Assembly (NCBI GenBank): GCA_017396555.1 | Contig: JAFQLS010000014.1 | Location: forward strand, 39,747-103,746 | Length of the DNA: 64,000 nt | DNA from: Lachnospiraceae bacterium | GTDB taxonomy: Bacteria; Bacillota; Clostridia; Lachnospirales; Lachnospiraceae | Reading direction: 5' to 3' | Notes under the pieces: model-generated | What the model was told of the DNA's origin: nothing | Seen by the model: only the letters and a program-made list of their open reading frames with translations | Databases searched by the model: none | Made by a program: the position numbers and the translations under genes | Part shown: one piece after another, positions 63,249 to 64,000 of the stretch | How positions within the stretch are numbered: the first letter of the stretch is position 1 | How the letters are laid out: every line of letters starts with the position of its first letter

Positions 63249-63267
63249 ACATCACCTCAATATATAT

Positions 63268-63293
63268 CTGACAGCCTTGTTACAACGTGTCAG
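63268..63293 (-). other. hairpin in the 5' leader of the 300-residue gene
   Basis: CTGACA (63268-63273) pairs with TGTCAG (63288-63293), with an inner TTGT/ACAA pair, ending 20 bases before the start codon. It could affect ribosome access; no known riboswitch is recognised. Confidence 0.4.
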
Positions 63294-63344
63294 CATATGT
63301 ATTCTATATAAACTCACCGTGACTAAAGTTTCTTTCTTAAACCT

Positions 63345-63374
63345 AATATAAACCTAAATGTATTCCTCTGTCAA
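63345..63374 (-). promoter_or_regulatory. promoter of the 62346-60959 gene group
   Basis: Minus-strand consensus TTGACA (63369-63374), 18-base spacer, TATATT (63345-63350), giving a leader of about 90 bases. Confidence 0.6.
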
Positions 63375-63423
63375 ATTGTAATATCCAGCTTAGTTAAAAG
63401 CAGGCGAAACCTGAAATTTATCT

Positions 63424-63804
63424 TTATAACCTATATGGCAATAAATCGCCAATGGTCGTAATCGTTCCGTCTTCTAAAAGCACTTCACACAAATAATTAT
63501 CATCGTGAATACTATTAATAAATTCCCTACAACGACCACATGGTGCACAACCACAACCATTATCATCAACGCCGGTTGCTACCATTTTAACTATTTTAGA
63601 CTCACCCGCTGTTATCATTGCTGCCGCTGCAGCGTGTTCTGCACAAAATCCCATTCCTGCTGGAACATCAATGCAAACTCCCGTATATACATTTCCCTTA
63701 TCTGTTAGAAATGCCGCCGCAACTGTACCTGCTGTTGCAAGTTTTGATATTCTTCTTTCATTCAATGTATCTACCGCTATTTCTTGTAACTCTTTAAATT
63801 CCAT
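63424..63804 (-). CDS. cdd: cytidine deaminase
   Basis: 126 residues from ATG 63804 (GGAGG upstream). Zinc and catalytic residues lie in GFCAEHAAAAAM and CAPCGRCREFI. It deaminates cytidine or deoxycytidine to uridine in pyrimidine salvage. The usual Cdd CAERTA is CAEHAA here, closer to the blasticidin-S deaminase-like branch, so the substrate may be broader. Confidence 0.9.
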   Translation of the reverse strand: MEFKELQEIAVDTLNERRISKLATAGTVAAAFLTDKGNVYTGVCIDVPAGMGFCAEHAAAAAMITAGESKIVKMVATGVDDNGCGCAPCGRCREFINSIHDDNYLCEVLLEDGTITTIGDLLPYRL

Positions 63805-63862
63805 AATTACCTCCACAAAATTCAAATTCAGCTCTCAGTTAAACATATTGGCTTACTGAAAT

Positions 63863-64000
63863 CTATCTCTCATCAATATCTATCAATACAGCTCTGCATG
63901 GCGAACCATCCGCACCTGATAAATTCAGCGGAGCAGCATTTAAGAAATAAACACCCTCAGACACTTCCGACAAACGAATTCCTTCAAGTAAAACAACATC
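63863..64000 (-). CDS. cyclase-family (kynurenine formamidase-like) protein, C-terminal end
   Basis: The last 45 codons of a gene entering from beyond 64000, ending TAG at 63863. The sequence LLEGIRLSEVSEG...FLNAAPLNLSGADGSPCRAVLI matches the conserved end of the metal-dependent cyclase/arylformamidase family. The catalytic HxGTHxD region would lie outside the window. Confidence 0.75.
   Translation of the reverse strand, partial: DVVLLEGIRLSEVSEGVYFLNAAPLNLSGADGSPCRAVLIDIDER

Noticed and set aside
63400-63425. Terminator after cytidine deaminase
   Set aside because: The CAGGCGAAACCTG stem is only four base pairs; too weak to call.
1-64000. tRNA or rRNA genes
   Set aside because: No cloverleaf with CCA end or conserved TTCGAATCC-type loop was seen in the intergenic regions.

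Overview
The window comes from a low-GC Gram-positive anaerobe, most likely a gut or rumen Lachnospiraceae (Butyrivibrio / Roseburia / Agathobacter / Coprococcus relatives). Pointers are the AT-rich sequence, strong GGAGG ribosome sites, chemotaxis, FliD-like and cyclic-di-GMP proteins, starch and beta-glucan enzymes, and large secreted repeat proteins with lysine-rich C-termini. No rRNA, tRNA, phage, transposase or CRISPR array is visible. Most genes are on the minus strand; the plus-strand exceptions are 4256-5329, 25183-26100 and 47115-48599.

Layout. 1-5330: the start of a chemotaxis receptor, a UvrD-type helicase, gltX and a lipoprotein resembling trigger factor. 5383-13317: a PP2C phosphatase and a Ser/Thr kinase with leucine-rich repeats, followed by MoxR, DUF58, a membrane transglutaminase and a FliD-like protein. 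13390-16986: an ABC-2 exporter. 17066-19063: 2-isopropylmalate synthase fused to an AraC-type DNA-binding domain. 19165-22260: the preQ0/preQ1 operon queD-queE-folE-queC-queF behind a probable preQ1 riboswitch and terminator, with a 324-bp imperfect palindrome just upstream. 22595-26100: a phosphodiesterase, an iron alcohol dehydrogenase, a toxin-antitoxin pair and two small unknown genes. 26175-34445: two tandem giant surface proteins and a GH5 glucanase lipoprotein. 34621-41147: a probable six-gene operon (two zinc-ribbon/DUF4190 proteins, an RsmH-like methyltransferase, a zinc-ribbon membrane protein, an S66 peptidase and a GlgX-type debranching enzyme). 41270-44111: a P-type cation ATPase behind a probable yybP-ykoY (Mn2+) riboswitch. 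44121-48599: a hybrid sensor kinase divergent from a LytTR regulator plus a membrane partner, with a two-copy LytTR-type operator between them. 48679-64000: Nudix, WYL and DegV genes, a large secreted pullulanase, a 2H phosphoesterase, an intracellular GH13 enzyme, a second Nudix, a PAS-GGDEF-EAL-PAS protein, a PfkB kinase, two related unknown genes, cytidine deaminase and the end of a cyclase-family gene.

How the parts fit. Extracellular starch and beta-glucan breakdown (pullulanase, GH5) pairs with intracellular glucan processing (GlgX-type, GH13). The que operon makes the queuosine precursor and is probably shut off by its product. The kinase/phosphatase pair sits beside a MoxR-DUF58-transglutaminase cassette, suggesting phospho-controlled envelope work. 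The most distinctive items are the LeuA-AraC fusion, the palindromic element abutting the que promoter, the LytTR direct-repeat operator with an unknown membrane partner, and the tandem giant proteins with near-identical ends and divergent middles.
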